Assembly (NCBI GenBank): GCA_902490245.1
Contig: CABUDB010000004.1
Location: 1-18,216, forward strand
Reading direction: 5' to 3'
DNA from: an uncultured Collinsella sp.
GTDB taxonomy: Bacteria; Actinomycetota; Coriobacteriia; Coriobacteriales; Coriobacteriaceae
Length of the DNA stretch: 18,216 nt
The notes beneath the pieces were generated by a model. The model did no database searches. It saw only the letters and a program-made list of their open reading frames with translations, and was not told where the DNA came from. Positions 1 through 10,009 of this stretch are shown here, piece by piece (positions within the stretch are counted from its first letter, which is position 1; every line of letters starts with the position of its first letter). The translations under genes and the position numbers were made by a program.

Positions 1-1
1 C

Positions 2-2668
2 TGGGCGCTGTATCTGAAGCCCGAACATCAGAACGGGTACAGTATCTATCCAGAAATTGTGGACAACGTAGAGGCGCTTGAGGCTAAGCTCGCTCAGATG
101 CGAGAGGCCCAGGCGCTTTTTGCTACGTACACGCAGGAGCAGGTCGACAAGATCTTCTATGAGGCCGCCATGGCCGCCAACAAGGCTCGTATCCCGTTGG
201 CGAAGATGGCCATCGAGGAGACCGGCCGCGGCGTTCTTGAGGACAAGGTCATCAAGAACCACTACGCCGCAGAGTACATCTACAACGCTTACAAGAACAC
301 CAAGACCTGTGGTGTCCTGGAGCGCGACGAGGCTTACGGCATCACCAAGATCGCCGAGCCCATCGGCATCGTGGGCGCCGTCATCCCGACGACCAACCCC
401 ACCTCCACCGCGATCTTCAAGACGCTGATCAGCCTGAAGACCCGCAACGCCATCATCATCTCCCCGCACCCGGCAGCCGCCAAGTGCACCATCGCCGCCG
501 CCAAGCTCGTGCTTGACGCCGCCGTCAAGGCCGGCGCCCCCGAGGGCATCATCGGCTGGGTCGATGTCCCCTCCATCGAGCTGACCAACATGGTCATGCG
601 CGACGTCGACATCATCCTCGCCACCGGTGGCCCGGGCATGGTCAAGGCTGCATACTCCTCGGGCAAGCCCGCCCTGGGCGTTGGCGCCGGTAACACCCCG
701 GTCGTCATCGACGACACCGCCGACGTGCTGCTCGCCGTCAACTCCATCATCCACTCCAAGACCTTCGACAACGGCATGATCTGCGCTTCCGAGCAGTCCG
801 TGACCGTCATCGACACCATCTATGACCAGGTCAAGGCCGAGTTCCAGAAGCGCGGCTGCTACTTCGTCAAGCAGGGTGCCGAGATGGAGGCCCTGCGTGC
901 CGCCATGTTCAAGAACGGCGCCCTCGATCACCGCATCCCCGGCATGGCTGCCGCCAAGATCGCCGAGCTCGCCGGCATCGAGGTTCCCGCCAAGACCAAG
1001 ATCCTGATCGCCGAGGTCACCTCCACCGACCCCGCCAAGGAGGAGTTCTCCCACGAGAAGCTCTCCCCGGTCCTGGCCATGTACCACGCCAAGGACTTCC
1101 AGGAGGCCGTCGACAAGGCTGAGCACCTGGTGCTCGCCGGTGGCCCGGGCCACACCGCCTCTCTGTACGTGCACCCCGCCCAGGCCGAGAAGATCAGCCT
1201 GTTCGAGCACGTCATGAAGGCCTGCCGTATCGTCATCAACACCCCGTCCTCGCACGGTGGCATCGGTGACCTGTACAACTTTGGCATGAAGCCGTCTCTG
1301 ACCCTGGGCTGCGGCTCCTGGGGCGGCAACTCCGTCTCCGAGAACGTTGGGGTGAAGCACTTGATCAACGTTAAGACTGTGGCCGAGCGCCGTGAGAACA
1401 TGCTGTGGTTCCGCGCTCCCGAGAAGGTCTACTTCAAGAAGGGTTCCACGCCCGTCGCCCTCGACGAGCTTGGCAACGTCATGGGCAAGAAGCGCGCCTT
1501 CATCGTCACCGACCAGTTCCTCTTCAAGAATGGCAACACCCGCGCCATCGAGGCCAAGCTCGACGAGATGGGCATCGCCCACGACTGCTTCTACGACGTC
1601 GAGCCCGATCCGTCGCTGCAGTGCGCACGTCGCGGCGCCAAGCAGATGGCTCTCTTTGAGCCGGACGTCATCATCGCCGTCGGCGGTGGCTCCGCTATGG
1701 ACGCCGGCAAGATCATGTGGATGATGTACGAGCACCCCGAGTGCAAGTTTGAGGACATGGCCATGGACTTCATGGACATCCGCAAGCGTATCTTCACCTT
1801 CCCCGAGATGGGCAAGAAGGCCTACTTCGTCGCCGTCCCGACCTCTTCGGGCACCGGTTCCGAGTGCACGCCGTTCGCCATCATCACCGACAAGGAGACC
1901 GGCATCAAGTGGCCGCTCGCCGACTACGCGCTGCTCCCCAACATGGCTATCGTCGACGCCGACAACTGCATGACCGCCCCTCGCGGCCTGACCGCTGCCT
2001 CCGGCATCGACGTCATGACCCACGCCATCGAGTCCTACGTCTCCATCATGGCTTCCGACTACACCAAGGGCCTCTCCGAGCGCGCTGCCAAGCTCGTCTT
2101 CGAGAACCTGCCCTCCAGCTTCACGAACGGCGCCAAGGACCCGCACGCCCGCGAGGAGATGCACAACGCCTCCTGCATGGCCGGTATGGCCTTCGCCAAC
2201 GCCTTCCTGGGCCTCAACCACTCCATGGCCCACAAGCTCGGCGCCTTCCATCACCTGCCCCACGGCCTCGCCAACGCCGTCATCCTAACCCGCGTCATGC
2301 GCTACAACGCCGCCGAGGCTCCCGTCAAGATGGGTACCTTCTCCCAGTATCCTTACCCCAACGCGCTGCACAACTACGCCGAGATGGCCAAGTACTGCGG
2401 CATCGAGGGCAAGGACGACAAGGAGGTCTTCGAGAACTTCATCACGAAGCTCGAGGAGCTCAAGGACTTCATCGGCGTCAAGAAGACCATCGCCGACTAC
2501 GGTGTTGACGAGCAGTACTTCCTCGACACCCTTGACGAGATGACCGAGCAGGCATTCAACGACCAGTGCACCGGCGCTAACCCGCGCTACCCGCTCATGA
2601 GCGAGATCAAGGAGCTCTACCTGGACGCCTACTACGGCCGCGAGCCTCAGGACTACGCCGTCTGCTAG
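2..2668 (+). CDS. adhE: Bifunctional acetaldehyde-CoA/alcohol dehydrogenase AdhE (5' end probably outside the window)
   Basis: AdhE reduces acetyl-CoA to acetaldehyde and then ethanol with NADH, a fermentative redox sink; the family forms long helical filaments (spirosomes) in the cytoplasm. Counting from a GTG at 59, the N-terminal aldehyde dehydrogenase half carries the catalytic Cys242 in NGMICASEQS. The C-terminal iron-dependent alcohol dehydrogenase half has the nucleotide-binding GGGSAMDAGK at 542-551 and the probable iron ligands Asp651, His655, His721 and His735, each two residues off the E. coli ligands. The frame stays open to base 2. GTG59 would give an N-terminus almost the length of E. 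coli AdhE but has no Shine-Dalgarno, so I treat the gene as 5'-partial; GTG59 remains possible. Codon use is strongly biased to C-ending codons, typical of a highly expressed gene. Identification is very secure; only the start is uncertain. Confidence 0.96.
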   Translation, partial: WALYLKPEHQNGYSIYPEIVDNVEALEAKLAQMREAQALFATYTQEQVDKIFYEAAMAANKARIPLAKMAIEETGRGVLEDKVIKNHYAAEYIYNAYKNTKTCGVLERDEAYGITKIAEPIGIVGAVIPTTNPTSTAIFKTLISLKTRNAIIISPHPAAAKCTIAAAKLVLDAAVKAGAPEGIIGWVDVPSIELTNMVMRDVDIILATGGPGMVKAAYSSGKPALGVGAGNTPVVIDDTADVLLAVNSIIHSKTFDNGMICASEQSVTVIDTIYDQVKAEFQKRGCYFVKQGAEMEALRAAMFKNGALDHRIPGMAAAKIAELAGIEVPAKTKILIAEVTSTDPAKEEFSHEKLSPVLAMYHAKDFQEAVDKAEHLVLAGGPGHTASLYVHPAQAEKISLFEHVMKACRIVINTPSSHGGIGDLYNFGMKPSLTLGCGSWGGNSVSENVGVKHLINVKTVAERRENMLWFRAPEKVYFKKGSTPVALDELGNVMGKKRAFIVTDQFLFKNGNTRAIEAKLDEMGIAHDCFYDVEPDPSLQCARRGAKQMALFEPDVIIAVGGGSAMDAGKIMWMMYEHPECKFEDMAMDFMDIRKRIFTFPEMGKKAYFVAVPTSSGTGSECTPFAIITDKETGIKWPLADYALLPNMAIVDADNCMTAPRGLTAASGIDVMTHAIESYVSIMASDYTKGLSERAAKLVFENLPSSFTNGAKDPHAREEMHNASCMAGMAFANAFLGLNHSMAHKLGAFHHLPHGLANAVILTRVMRYNAAEAPVKMGTFSQYPYPNALHNYAEMAKYCGIEGKDDKEVFENFITKLEELKDFIGVKKTIADYGVDEQYFLDTLDEMTEQAFNDQCTGANPRYPLMSEIKELYLDAYYGREPQDYAVC

Positions 2669-2685
2669 TTTTAGCACGGTTTTTA

Positions 2686-2724
2686 ACGGCGGGGGTGCAC
2701 GGGTGTTTCACACACCCCCGCCGT
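2686..2724 (+). terminator. GC-rich hairpin after adhE, possible terminator or attenuator
   Basis: A perfect 12-bp stem (2686-2697 with 2713-2724) encloses a 15-nt loop 17 nt after the adhE stop codon. The sequence after the stem (cgcttct) is not a proper U-tract, so termination may be partial and the next gene could be reached by read-through. An alternative smaller hairpin (2701-2706 with 2712-2717) shares bases with the main stem. Confidence 0.5.
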
Positions 2725-2756
2725 CGCTTCTATCGCATCGTTGAAAGGATGCAACC

Positions 2757-3521
2757 ATGCTGCTACCCGATTCCAAGACCGAGCTCGTCCGCCGTGGCAA
2801 CAAGGTCGTTTACGACCTGGGCGACAAGATCGTCAAGGTCTTTAACGAGACCAAGCCTGTCTCCGACGTGTTCAACGAGGCTTTGAATCTTGCCCGCATC
2901 AATGAGTGCGGCATCCGCAGCCCCAAGGCTCTCGAGGTTTCCCAGCTCGAGAACGCCAACGGCTGGGCGCTCGTGACCGAGAAGGTTCCGGGCACCACCC
3001 TTGCCGAGAAGATGACTGCCGAGCCCCAGCGCTTTGGTGAGTACCTCGAGATGTTCGTCGACCTCCAGATCGAGATCCACGGCTACACCTCCCCGCTGCT
3101 CAACCGTCAGCGCGACAAGTTCGCCCGCATGATCGACAGCCTCGATCAGCTCAATGCCACCACGCGCTACAACCTTCAGGAGCGTCTGGACGGCATGACC
3201 AAGGAGTTCAAGGTCTGCCACGGCGACTTCAACCCCTCTAACGTCATCGTCGGCGACGACGGCCAGCTGTATGTCTGCGACTGGGCACACGCCACCCAGG
3301 GCTCCCCTGCTGCCGACGTTGCTACCACCTACCTGCTCTTTGCCCTCAACAGCAAGGACCAGGCCGAGGCCTACCTGGAGCTCTACTGCGACCGCGCCGA
3401 CATGCCCATGCAGGTCGTGCGTCAGTGGACGAGCATCGTCGCCGCTTCCGAGCTCGCTCGCAAGCGCAATGTGAACGATGAGTTCCTGAAGAACTGGATC
3501 GACGTCGTCGATTATCAGTAA
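2757..3521 (+). CDS. APH/choline-kinase-fold phosphotransferase (resembles the TIGR02172-type family), substrate unknown
   Basis: This 254-residue protein has the aminoglycoside-phosphotransferase/protein-kinase-like fold. Visible landmarks are the hinge region LVTEKVPG, the catalytic loop HGDFNPSN (His155, Asp157, Asn162) and the metal-binding Asp175 in VCDWAHA, which replaces the DFG motif. The N-terminus (GNKVVYDLGDKIVKVFN) matches the glycine-loop and ATP-lysine strands of small APH-like kinases of the TIGR02172 type, as I remember that family. The family covers kinases for aminoglycosides, choline, homoserine and others, so neither substrate nor drug resistance can be read from sequence. 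The ATG is supported by GAAAGGA 8 nt upstream. It lies 88 bp after adhE on the same strand, behind an imperfect terminator, so it may be partly co-transcribed with adhE. Codon use resembles its neighbours and there is no sign of transfer. Confidence 0.85.
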   Translation: MLLPDSKTELVRRGNKVVYDLGDKIVKVFNETKPVSDVFNEALNLARINECGIRSPKALEVSQLENANGWALVTEKVPGTTLAEKMTAEPQRFGEYLEMFVDLQIEIHGYTSPLLNRQRDKFARMIDSLDQLNATTRYNLQERLDGMTKEFKVCHGDFNPSNVIVGDDGQLYVCDWAHATQGSPAADVATTYLLFALNSKDQAEAYLELYCDRADMPMQVVRQWTSIVAASELARKRNVNDEFLKNWIDVVDYQ

Positions 3522-3556
3522 TATCTGAGCGATTTATTTCGCATCTGAGGCACAAA

Positions 3557-3597
3557 GGAAACCCCGCAGCTCACATGGGCTGCGGGGTTTCCCTTTT
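3557..3597 (+). terminator. Rho-independent terminator after the phosphotransferase gene
   Basis: A perfect 14-bp stem (3557-3570 with 3579-3592) with an 8-nt loop is followed by cttttag, a short U-tract in the plus direction. It sits about 35 nt after the stop codon of the phosphotransferase gene. Confidence 0.85.
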
Positions 3598-3620
3598 AGC
3601 GATTGAACACGCAGGCAAGA

Positions 3621-3670
3621 TAAAAGGACGGCCCCGCATCCCCCCGATCTGGAGAAATGCGGGGCCGTCC
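3621..3670 (-). terminator. Rho-independent terminator closing the pyrH-proS gene series
   Basis: A perfect 14-bp stem (3626-3639 with 3657-3670) with a 17-nt loop is followed, read on the minus strand, by ttttatc. It lies 30 bp beyond the proS stop codon and faces the plus-strand terminator at 3557-3597, so the two convergent transcription units are insulated. Confidence 0.85.
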
Positions 3671-3700
3671 CGTATATCGAACTACAAGCGAAATCGTCGA

Positions 3701-5422
<1,722 letters not shown>

Positions 5423-6505
5423 TTACTTCTCCTCAATAAGTTTGTCGACCCCGGCCATCAGCGCGTCGACAATTTGATCCTCAGCTACTTTACCAATGAT
5501 CTGGCCATGCGAAAAGAGCAGGCCCTGACCTCGTCCACAGGCCACGCCTAGGTCGGCGTCGGAAGCCTCGCCGGGGCCATTAACGGCACACCCCATCACG
5601 GCGATCGAAAGCGGCGCGGAGTAGTTCTTAAGCCGCTCGGTGACCTCCTCGGCGATGGGAATGAGGTTAACCTGGCAGCGGGCGCACGTGGGGCACGAGA
5701 CAATCTCGGGACCACGGCGACGCAGGCCCAGCGACTGTAGAATTCCCCAGGCGACCGGCGGCTCCTCGACCGGATCGGCCGTGAGCGACACACGCATGGT
5801 GTCACCGATGCCTTCGGAAAGCAAGATACCCAAGCCTACAGAGCTCTTGATGGTGCCCTGGAGTTTGGTACCCGCCTCGGTTACGCCCAGGTGAAGCGGA
5901 ACGTGGGGAATCTCACGCGACAGGGCTCGATAGGTATCGAGCGTCGTTTGCACGCTATGGGCCTTAGCCGAAAGCACAATGTTCGTAAATCCGCGGTCCT
6001 CAAAGTGCTTGACGAAACGCTCGCTCGACATCACGAGCTTTTCGGGCTGCGTGAGGTCATCGCGCTCGGCGATATCCTGCTCGAGTGAACCGGCGTTGAC
6101 ACCGATGCGAATCGCACAGCCCGCAGCGCCGGCGGCGTCGATGACGGCATCGACCTTAGCCCAATCACCGATATTGCCGGGATTGATGCGCAGCTTGGCG
6201 GCACCAGCCTCGACGGCGCCGATGGCGAGCTTATGGTTAAAGTGAATATCGGCAACAATCGGCACCGGAGACTCAGCACAGATGGTACGAAAGCCCTCGA
6301 GCGCGGCCTCGGTGGGCACGCTCACACGCACGATATCGCAGCCAGCCTGCGCCAACGCGCACACTTGCGCAAGCGTTGCCTGGGCATCAGCGGTATCGGT
6401 GCAGGTCATGGACTGAACCACCACCGGCGCGCCGCCGCCGATCTGCACGCCGCCCACATGCACGGGGCGCGTCAACTCGCGCGGCAAAGAATGGGATAGA
6501 GACAA
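5423..6505 (-). CDS. ispG: 4-hydroxy-3-methylbut-2-en-1-yl diphosphate synthase IspG (GcpE), MEP pathway
   Basis: IspG converts methylerythritol cyclodiphosphate to HMBPP using a [4Fe-4S] cluster, the penultimate MEP step of isoprenoid synthesis. Starting at TTG 6503-6505 it is 360 residues, the normal bacterial size. The TIM-barrel half (VVVQSMT, VADIHFNHKLA, KLRINPGNIG) is followed by the cluster domain with Cys271 and Cys274 (SCPTCARC), Cys306 (MGCAVNGPGEA) and Glu313, each one residue off the E. coli ligands. The TTG is chosen because AGGGGAG (6514-6520) lies 8 nt upstream, overlapping the rseP stop; GTG 6512-6514 is in frame but too close to that site. The open frame reaches 6592, but that part overlaps rseP and matches no IspG sequence. 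It sits 13 nt after rseP and abuts proS. Confidence 0.96.
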   Translation of the reverse strand: MSLSHSLPRELTRPVHVGGVQIGGGAPVVVQSMTCTDTADAQATLAQVCALAQAGCDIVRVSVPTEAALEGFRTICAESPVPIVADIHFNHKLAIGAVEAGAAKLRINPGNIGDWAKVDAVIDAAGAAGCAIRIGVNAGSLEQDIAERDDLTQPEKLVMSSERFVKHFEDRGFTNIVLSAKAHSVQTTLDTYRALSREIPHVPLHLGVTEAGTKLQGTIKSSVGLGILLSEGIGDTMRVSLTADPVEEPPVAWGILQSLGLRRRGPEIVSCPTCARCQVNLIPIAEEVTERLKNYSAPLSIAVMGCAVNGPGEASDADLGVACGRGQGLLFSHGQIIGKVAEDQIVDALMAGVDKLIEEK

Positions 6506-6513
6506 TCCAAACA

Positions 6514-6520
6514 CTCCCCT
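6514..6520 (-). promoter_or_regulatory. Ribosome binding site that decides the ispG TTG start
   Basis: AGGGGAG on the minus strand begins inside the rseP stop codon and is 8 nt from TTG 6503-6505. The alternative GTG at 6512-6514 shares a base with this site, so it cannot use it. Confidence 0.65.
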
Positions 6521-7880
6521 ACAGAATAAATCGAAGGATGTCGGAACGAAGCATATAGACAAACAGCAGTGCGAAGAGCGCGATGCCCACATAGCTCACA
6601 ATCGTCTGAGCCTTGAGAGGCAGCTCGCGACCCGCAATCTTTTGAATAATCTCGATGACTAACTTGCCGCCGTCGAGCGGCGGGATGGGCAGCAAGTTCA
6701 TAAAGCCCAGTGAGAACGAAATGAGCGCGGCAAACGACAAGAACGTGATGGGACCGGCAGCAGCTGCCTGCGAGGACATGACGCTAATACCCACGATCGA
6801 AGAGGACTGATCGAGGATCTCCATCGTATGCTGCGGCTGAAGTAGGCGAATAACGCCATCCGCGGTCTGCACAACATAGGAGAATGACAGACGCGCCGAG
6901 GTGATGGGGTCCAAACGGACCACCTGCGTAGAGGCATAAACGCCCAGACGTTCGCCCTCTTTGAGTGCGACCGAGGTCGAGCACTGCTTGCCATCGCGCT
7001 CATACTCAATAGCGATATCGTCCTTACCGGCGGCCTTGCCGATGGCATCGTAGACGTCCATCCAAGTGGAACATGAGTCACCGTCAACCGAAAGGATCGC
7101 ATCACCGGACTCGATACCCGCCTTGGCGGCAATAGACCCATCGTCAACCTGACCGATCACGTTGGTATCGATCGGCACGGTGACACCCGCAATGGAATAG
7201 ATGCTCATAAGGAGCAAAAAGCCCGTCAGGATATTGACAATAATGCCCGCGAGCAGCATAAAGGCACGCTTGAGAAAGCCCTGGCCAAGATAGGTGTGCG
7301 AGCGCTCTTGCGCCAAGAAATCAGCCTCGCCGCACGGCAGCTCCCACACATCGCCCTCGGCAGTCGCATGCTCTCGATCGAACCGGCGGCCGTCAAAGGT
7401 GGTGTAACCCGTAGCGTCTCGAGGCAGTGTCTGATACTTGGTGGGATAGTAGCTCGGTGAGGGCTTCTCCCCTTCCTCATACCAGGGCGCGATGGAGCCC
7501 CAACCCAAGAGCAAGGCGCATGCCTCGAGCACATCCTCCTCGGAAAGCTCGAGCTCGACAGCAAGGTCGGCCACGGTCATGCGACCATGACGATAGATAG
7601 CCGCGAGCACGCGATCGGCGCATGAGACCTCGGTCGGATCCATACCGCAGATGGCAGCGTAGCCACCCAGCAGCAGCGGGGTCACGCCAAACTTGGTTCC
7701 AATGCGACGCGACGTGTAATGGATGTCAAAGCGACACGGCAGGCCCAAAAAGAACTCGGTCACACGGACGCCGCAGGCACGCGCCGCCAAAAAGTGGCCG
7801 CCCTCGTGCAAAAACACGAGGACGGAAAGCATCAGCAGGCCCCAAAAGACCGATGAGAGAACGCTCAGAACAGTATCCAT
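6519..7880 (-). CDS. rseP: RseP-type site-2 (M50) zinc metalloprotease with PDZ domain and a large cytosolic insertion
   Basis: RseP/RasP enzymes cut membrane-embedded anti-sigma factors and leftover signal peptides inside the bilayer. Counting from ATG 7878-7880 (453 residues), TM1 carries the zinc motif HEGGH (His25, Glu26, His29). A membrane segment at about 206-230 is followed by a PDZ domain at about 240-315. The third zinc ligand is Asp403 in NLLPIPPLDGG, followed by a last TM at about 428-445. Between the LLLGGY loop (residue 74) and RAFMLLAGIIVN (205) there is an extra stretch of about 110 residues with a helix-turn-helix-like core, which most RseP proteins lack. The start is uncertain. 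TTG 7893-7895 extends the frame by five codons but AAGGA touches it; from the ATG that site is about 15 nt away. The gene follows dxr by 25 nt and precedes ispG by 13 nt. Confidence 0.93.
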   Translation of the reverse strand: MDTVLSVLSSVFWGLLMLSVLVFLHEGGHFLAARACGVRVTEFFLGLPCRFDIHYTSRRIGTKFGVTPLLLGGYAAICGMDPTEVSCADRVLAAIYRHGRMTVADLAVELELSEEDVLEACALLLGWGSIAPWYEEGEKPSPSYYPTKYQTLPRDATGYTTFDGRRFDREHATAEGDVWELPCGEADFLAQERSHTYLGQGFLKRAFMLLAGIIVNILTGFLLLMSIYSIAGVTVPIDTNVIGQVDDGSIAAKAGIESGDAILSVDGDSCSTWMDVYDAIGKAAGKDDIAIEYERDGKQCSTSVALKEGERLGVYASTQVVRLDPITSARLSFSYVVQTADGVIRLLQPQHTMEILDQSSSIVGISVMSSQAAAAGPITFLSFAALISFSLGFMNLLPIPPLDGGKLVIEIIQKIAGRELPLKAQTIVSYVGIALFALLFVYMLRSDILRFIL

Positions 7881-7905
7881 AAAACGAAAAAGCAATCCTT
7901 ATGGG

Positions 7906-9093
7906 TTAGGAACGGGTTGCGGCGAGCACCTGCGCAGCCTTTTCACGCGCCCACGCATCGATGTCGCGAAGCTGCTCAAACGAATCGACCGCCTGCATAT
8001 CGTGGGCATCCATGCAGGATTCCACAATGCGATCGATATCGGTAAAGCTGCAGCCATCGTGCAGGAAGGCATCGACGGCAACCTCGTTGGCGGCATTGAG
8101 CACGCACGGCATGGTGCCACCCGTCTTGCCGGCACGCTCGGCCAGCGCCAGACAGCGGAAGGTATCCATGTCGGCAGCATCAAACGTGAGCTGTCCCAAC
8201 TCGCGAAAATCGATACGAGGCGCCGGGGTATCCCAACGCTCGGGATACGAGAACGCGAACTGGATGGGAATACGCATGTCGGAAGCACCGAGATGCGCCA
8301 TCACGGAGCCGTCGGCGAACTCGACCATAGAGTGAATCTTGGACTGACGCTGCACGACCACGTTAATGAAATCGAGGTCGCAGTTAAACAGATGCATGGC
8401 CTCAATGCGCTCCAGGCCCTTGTTCATGAGGGTGGCGGAGTCGATGGTGATCTTGGCACCCATGGCCCACGTGGGATGTGCGAGGGCATCGGCACGCGTC
8501 ACGCGATCGAGCTCGTCGCGCGTACGGCCAAAGAACGGACCGCCCGAGCAGGTGAGCCAAATACAATGAGCCTCGCGCGGGTTCTCCCCCAGATAGCACT
8601 GGAAGATGGCAGAGTGCTCAGAGTCGACCGGAATAAGCTGGCCCGGTTGCGCCAACGGCATAAGCAAGTCGCCACCGACGACGAGGGACTCCTTGTTGGC
8701 AAGGGCAAGACGCTTATTCGAGGTCAAGGCCGCATGGCTCGCCTCGAGACCGGCGGCGCCCACAATAGCGACGAGCACGCAGTCGACATCGTCGCGACGC
8801 GCGAGCTCGCAAACCGCCTGCGCACCAACGCCGAGCTTCGTTCCCTCGGGCAACTCCTGCAGCACGGCGTCATCACCATGAGCGACATCGGCCACGGCAA
8901 CCGCCGGAACCGAGAACTCGCGGGCAGCGGCAACGAGATCCGAGGTGCTGGAATTAACGGACAGCGCCGTCACCTGTAGTCGATCGGCATGCTGACGGCA
9001 CACATCGAGTGCCTGGGTGCCGATAGAGCCCGTACAACCCAGGATGGCAACACGGAGGCGTCCATCGGGGCCATACGTCGTCTGGAATGACAT
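7906..9093 (-). CDS. dxr: 1-deoxy-D-xylulose-5-phosphate reductoisomerase Dxr, MEP pathway
   Basis: Dxr makes 2-C-methylerythritol 4-phosphate from DXP with NADPH and a divalent metal, the committed step of the MEP pathway. The 395-residue protein has the NADPH-binding GCTGSIG at 19-25, the metal and substrate residues Asp157 and Glu159 in PVDSEHSAIFQ, the flexible loop SGGPFFGRTRDEL, Glu228 in ATLMNKGLERIEA, and NAANEVAV towards the C-terminus. It is full length. The ATG overlaps the cdsA stop by one base (TAATG), with GGAGG 9 nt upstream, so coupled translation is likely. With ispG it puts two MEP enzymes in one operon, next to uppS, which consumes the pathway's products. Confidence 0.97.
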   Translation of the reverse strand: MSFQTTYGPDGRLRVAILGCTGSIGTQALDVCRQHADRLQVTALSVNSSTSDLVAAAREFSVPAVAVADVAHGDDAVLQELPEGTKLGVGAQAVCELARRDDVDCVLVAIVGAAGLEASHAALTSNKRLALANKESLVVGGDLLMPLAQPGQLIPVDSEHSAIFQCYLGENPREAHCIWLTCSGGPFFGRTRDELDRVTRADALAHPTWAMGAKITIDSATLMNKGLERIEAMHLFNCDLDFINVVVQRQSKIHSMVEFADGSVMAHLGASDMRIPIQFAFSYPERWDTPAPRIDFRELGQLTFDAADMDTFRCLALAERAGKTGGTMPCVLNAANEVAVDAFLHDGCSFTDIDRIVESCMDAHDMQAVDSFEQLRDIDAWAREKAAQVLAATRS

Positions 9094-10007
9094 TACAGCA
9101 CGCCTCCGATCATCAAAAGCAGCTGCGCGGTAATGCAGCCAAAGATAAGCGAATCGCTACGATCGAGCATGCCGCCGTGGCCCGGGATAAGGTTACCGGA
9201 ATCCTTAACGCCCACACCGCGCTTGATGCGCGACTCGATAAGGTCGCCGATAACGCCCAAAATGGACACGACCACGCCGCACAGCAGCGCATAGGGCAGG
9301 CTGAGCTTGTAGAAGTGCGTCGCCCACAGGATGAGCCAAATCAAAACCGAGCCCAGGATGCCGCCGACAAACCCCTCCCAGCTCTTTTTGGGTGAGATCT
9401 TGGGAACCATCTTGTGCTTGCCGATACGACTGCCCACGATGTAGGCAAACGAATCGGAGACCCAAAGGGACGCGCAAACGCCCACCGAAAGTAGAGCGCC
9501 GGCAAAACCGGGCACGGCATCGCGCAGCAACACGATAGCCGACAGCATAAAGCCAGTGTAGATGGGACCCATGAGCGTCACGGCCACATCAGAGATACGG
9601 GTACGCGGCGACCAGACATACCAAATGCCCACAGCGAGCATCAGGGCAAAAAGCAGGGCATTCAGCAACATCGAATCGCCCAACGCCGAAAGCGGAAAGA
9701 GTACGGCGGCAGCGATACCCATGCGCTCGTTAGCCATCTTGCCATCGAGCCTTGTCATACGGAAAAACTCATAGCAGCACAGACCGCTCATGACAGAAAC
9801 AAAGATGGCCGTGGGGACGATGCCCAAAACCAGACACAGGATAAAGACAACGGCGTAGACGATACCGGCGGCGGCGCGGGTGATAAAGCCAGCCAGCCAC
9901 GAACCGGTGCCGTTCTTTGCTGCAGGCGCTCCCGCAGCGGCAGCTTTGCGCGCAGGCGCCGCGGAAACTGGCGTCTTGGGAGCAGATGCCTTGGGACGAT
10001 CGGACAC
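9093..10007 (-). CDS. cdsA: Phosphatidate cytidylyltransferase CdsA
   Basis: CdsA makes CDP-diacylglycerol from CTP and phosphatidate in the cytoplasmic membrane, the branch point of phospholipid synthesis. The 304-residue protein has many hydrophobic segments from about residue 38 on, and the C-terminal family signature ESRIKRGVGVKDSGN followed by LIPGHGGMLDRSDS. The first 37 or so residues are a polar Ala/Pro/Lys-rich tail that is not part of the conserved domain. The GTG start at 10005-10007 is well supported: AGGAGG lies 7 nt upstream, and the codon is 2 nt after the uppS stop. Confidence 0.95.
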   Translation of the reverse strand: MSDRPKASAPKTPVSAAPARKAAAAGAPAAKNGTGSWLAGFITRAAAGIVYAVVFILCLVLGIVPTAIFVSVMSGLCCYEFFRMTRLDGKMANERMGIAAAVLFPLSALGDSMLLNALLFALMLAVGIWYVWSPRTRISDVAVTLMGPIYTGFMLSAIVLLRDAVPGFAGALLSVGVCASLWVSDSFAYIVGSRIGKHKMVPKISPKKSWEGFVGGILGSVLIWLILWATHFYKLSLPYALLCGVVVSILGVIGDLIESRIKRGVGVKDSGNLIPGHGGMLDRSDSLIFGCITAQLLLMIGGVL

Positions 10008-10009
10008 GA

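Noticed and set aside
2757..3521. Calling the kinase an aminoglycoside resistance gene
   Set aside because: Only the general APH fold is visible. The sequence resembles small kinases of unknown substrate, and nothing nearby indicates resistance or mobility.
6506..6592. Upstream extension of ispG (29 codons)
   Set aside because: It overlaps the 3' end of rseP, is not IspG-like, and TTG 6505 has a well-placed ribosome binding site.
7723..8979. 418-codon open frame on the plus strand opposite dxr and rseP
   Set aside because: It crosses the junction of two confirmed minus-strand genes and shows only low-complexity reverse-frame composition.
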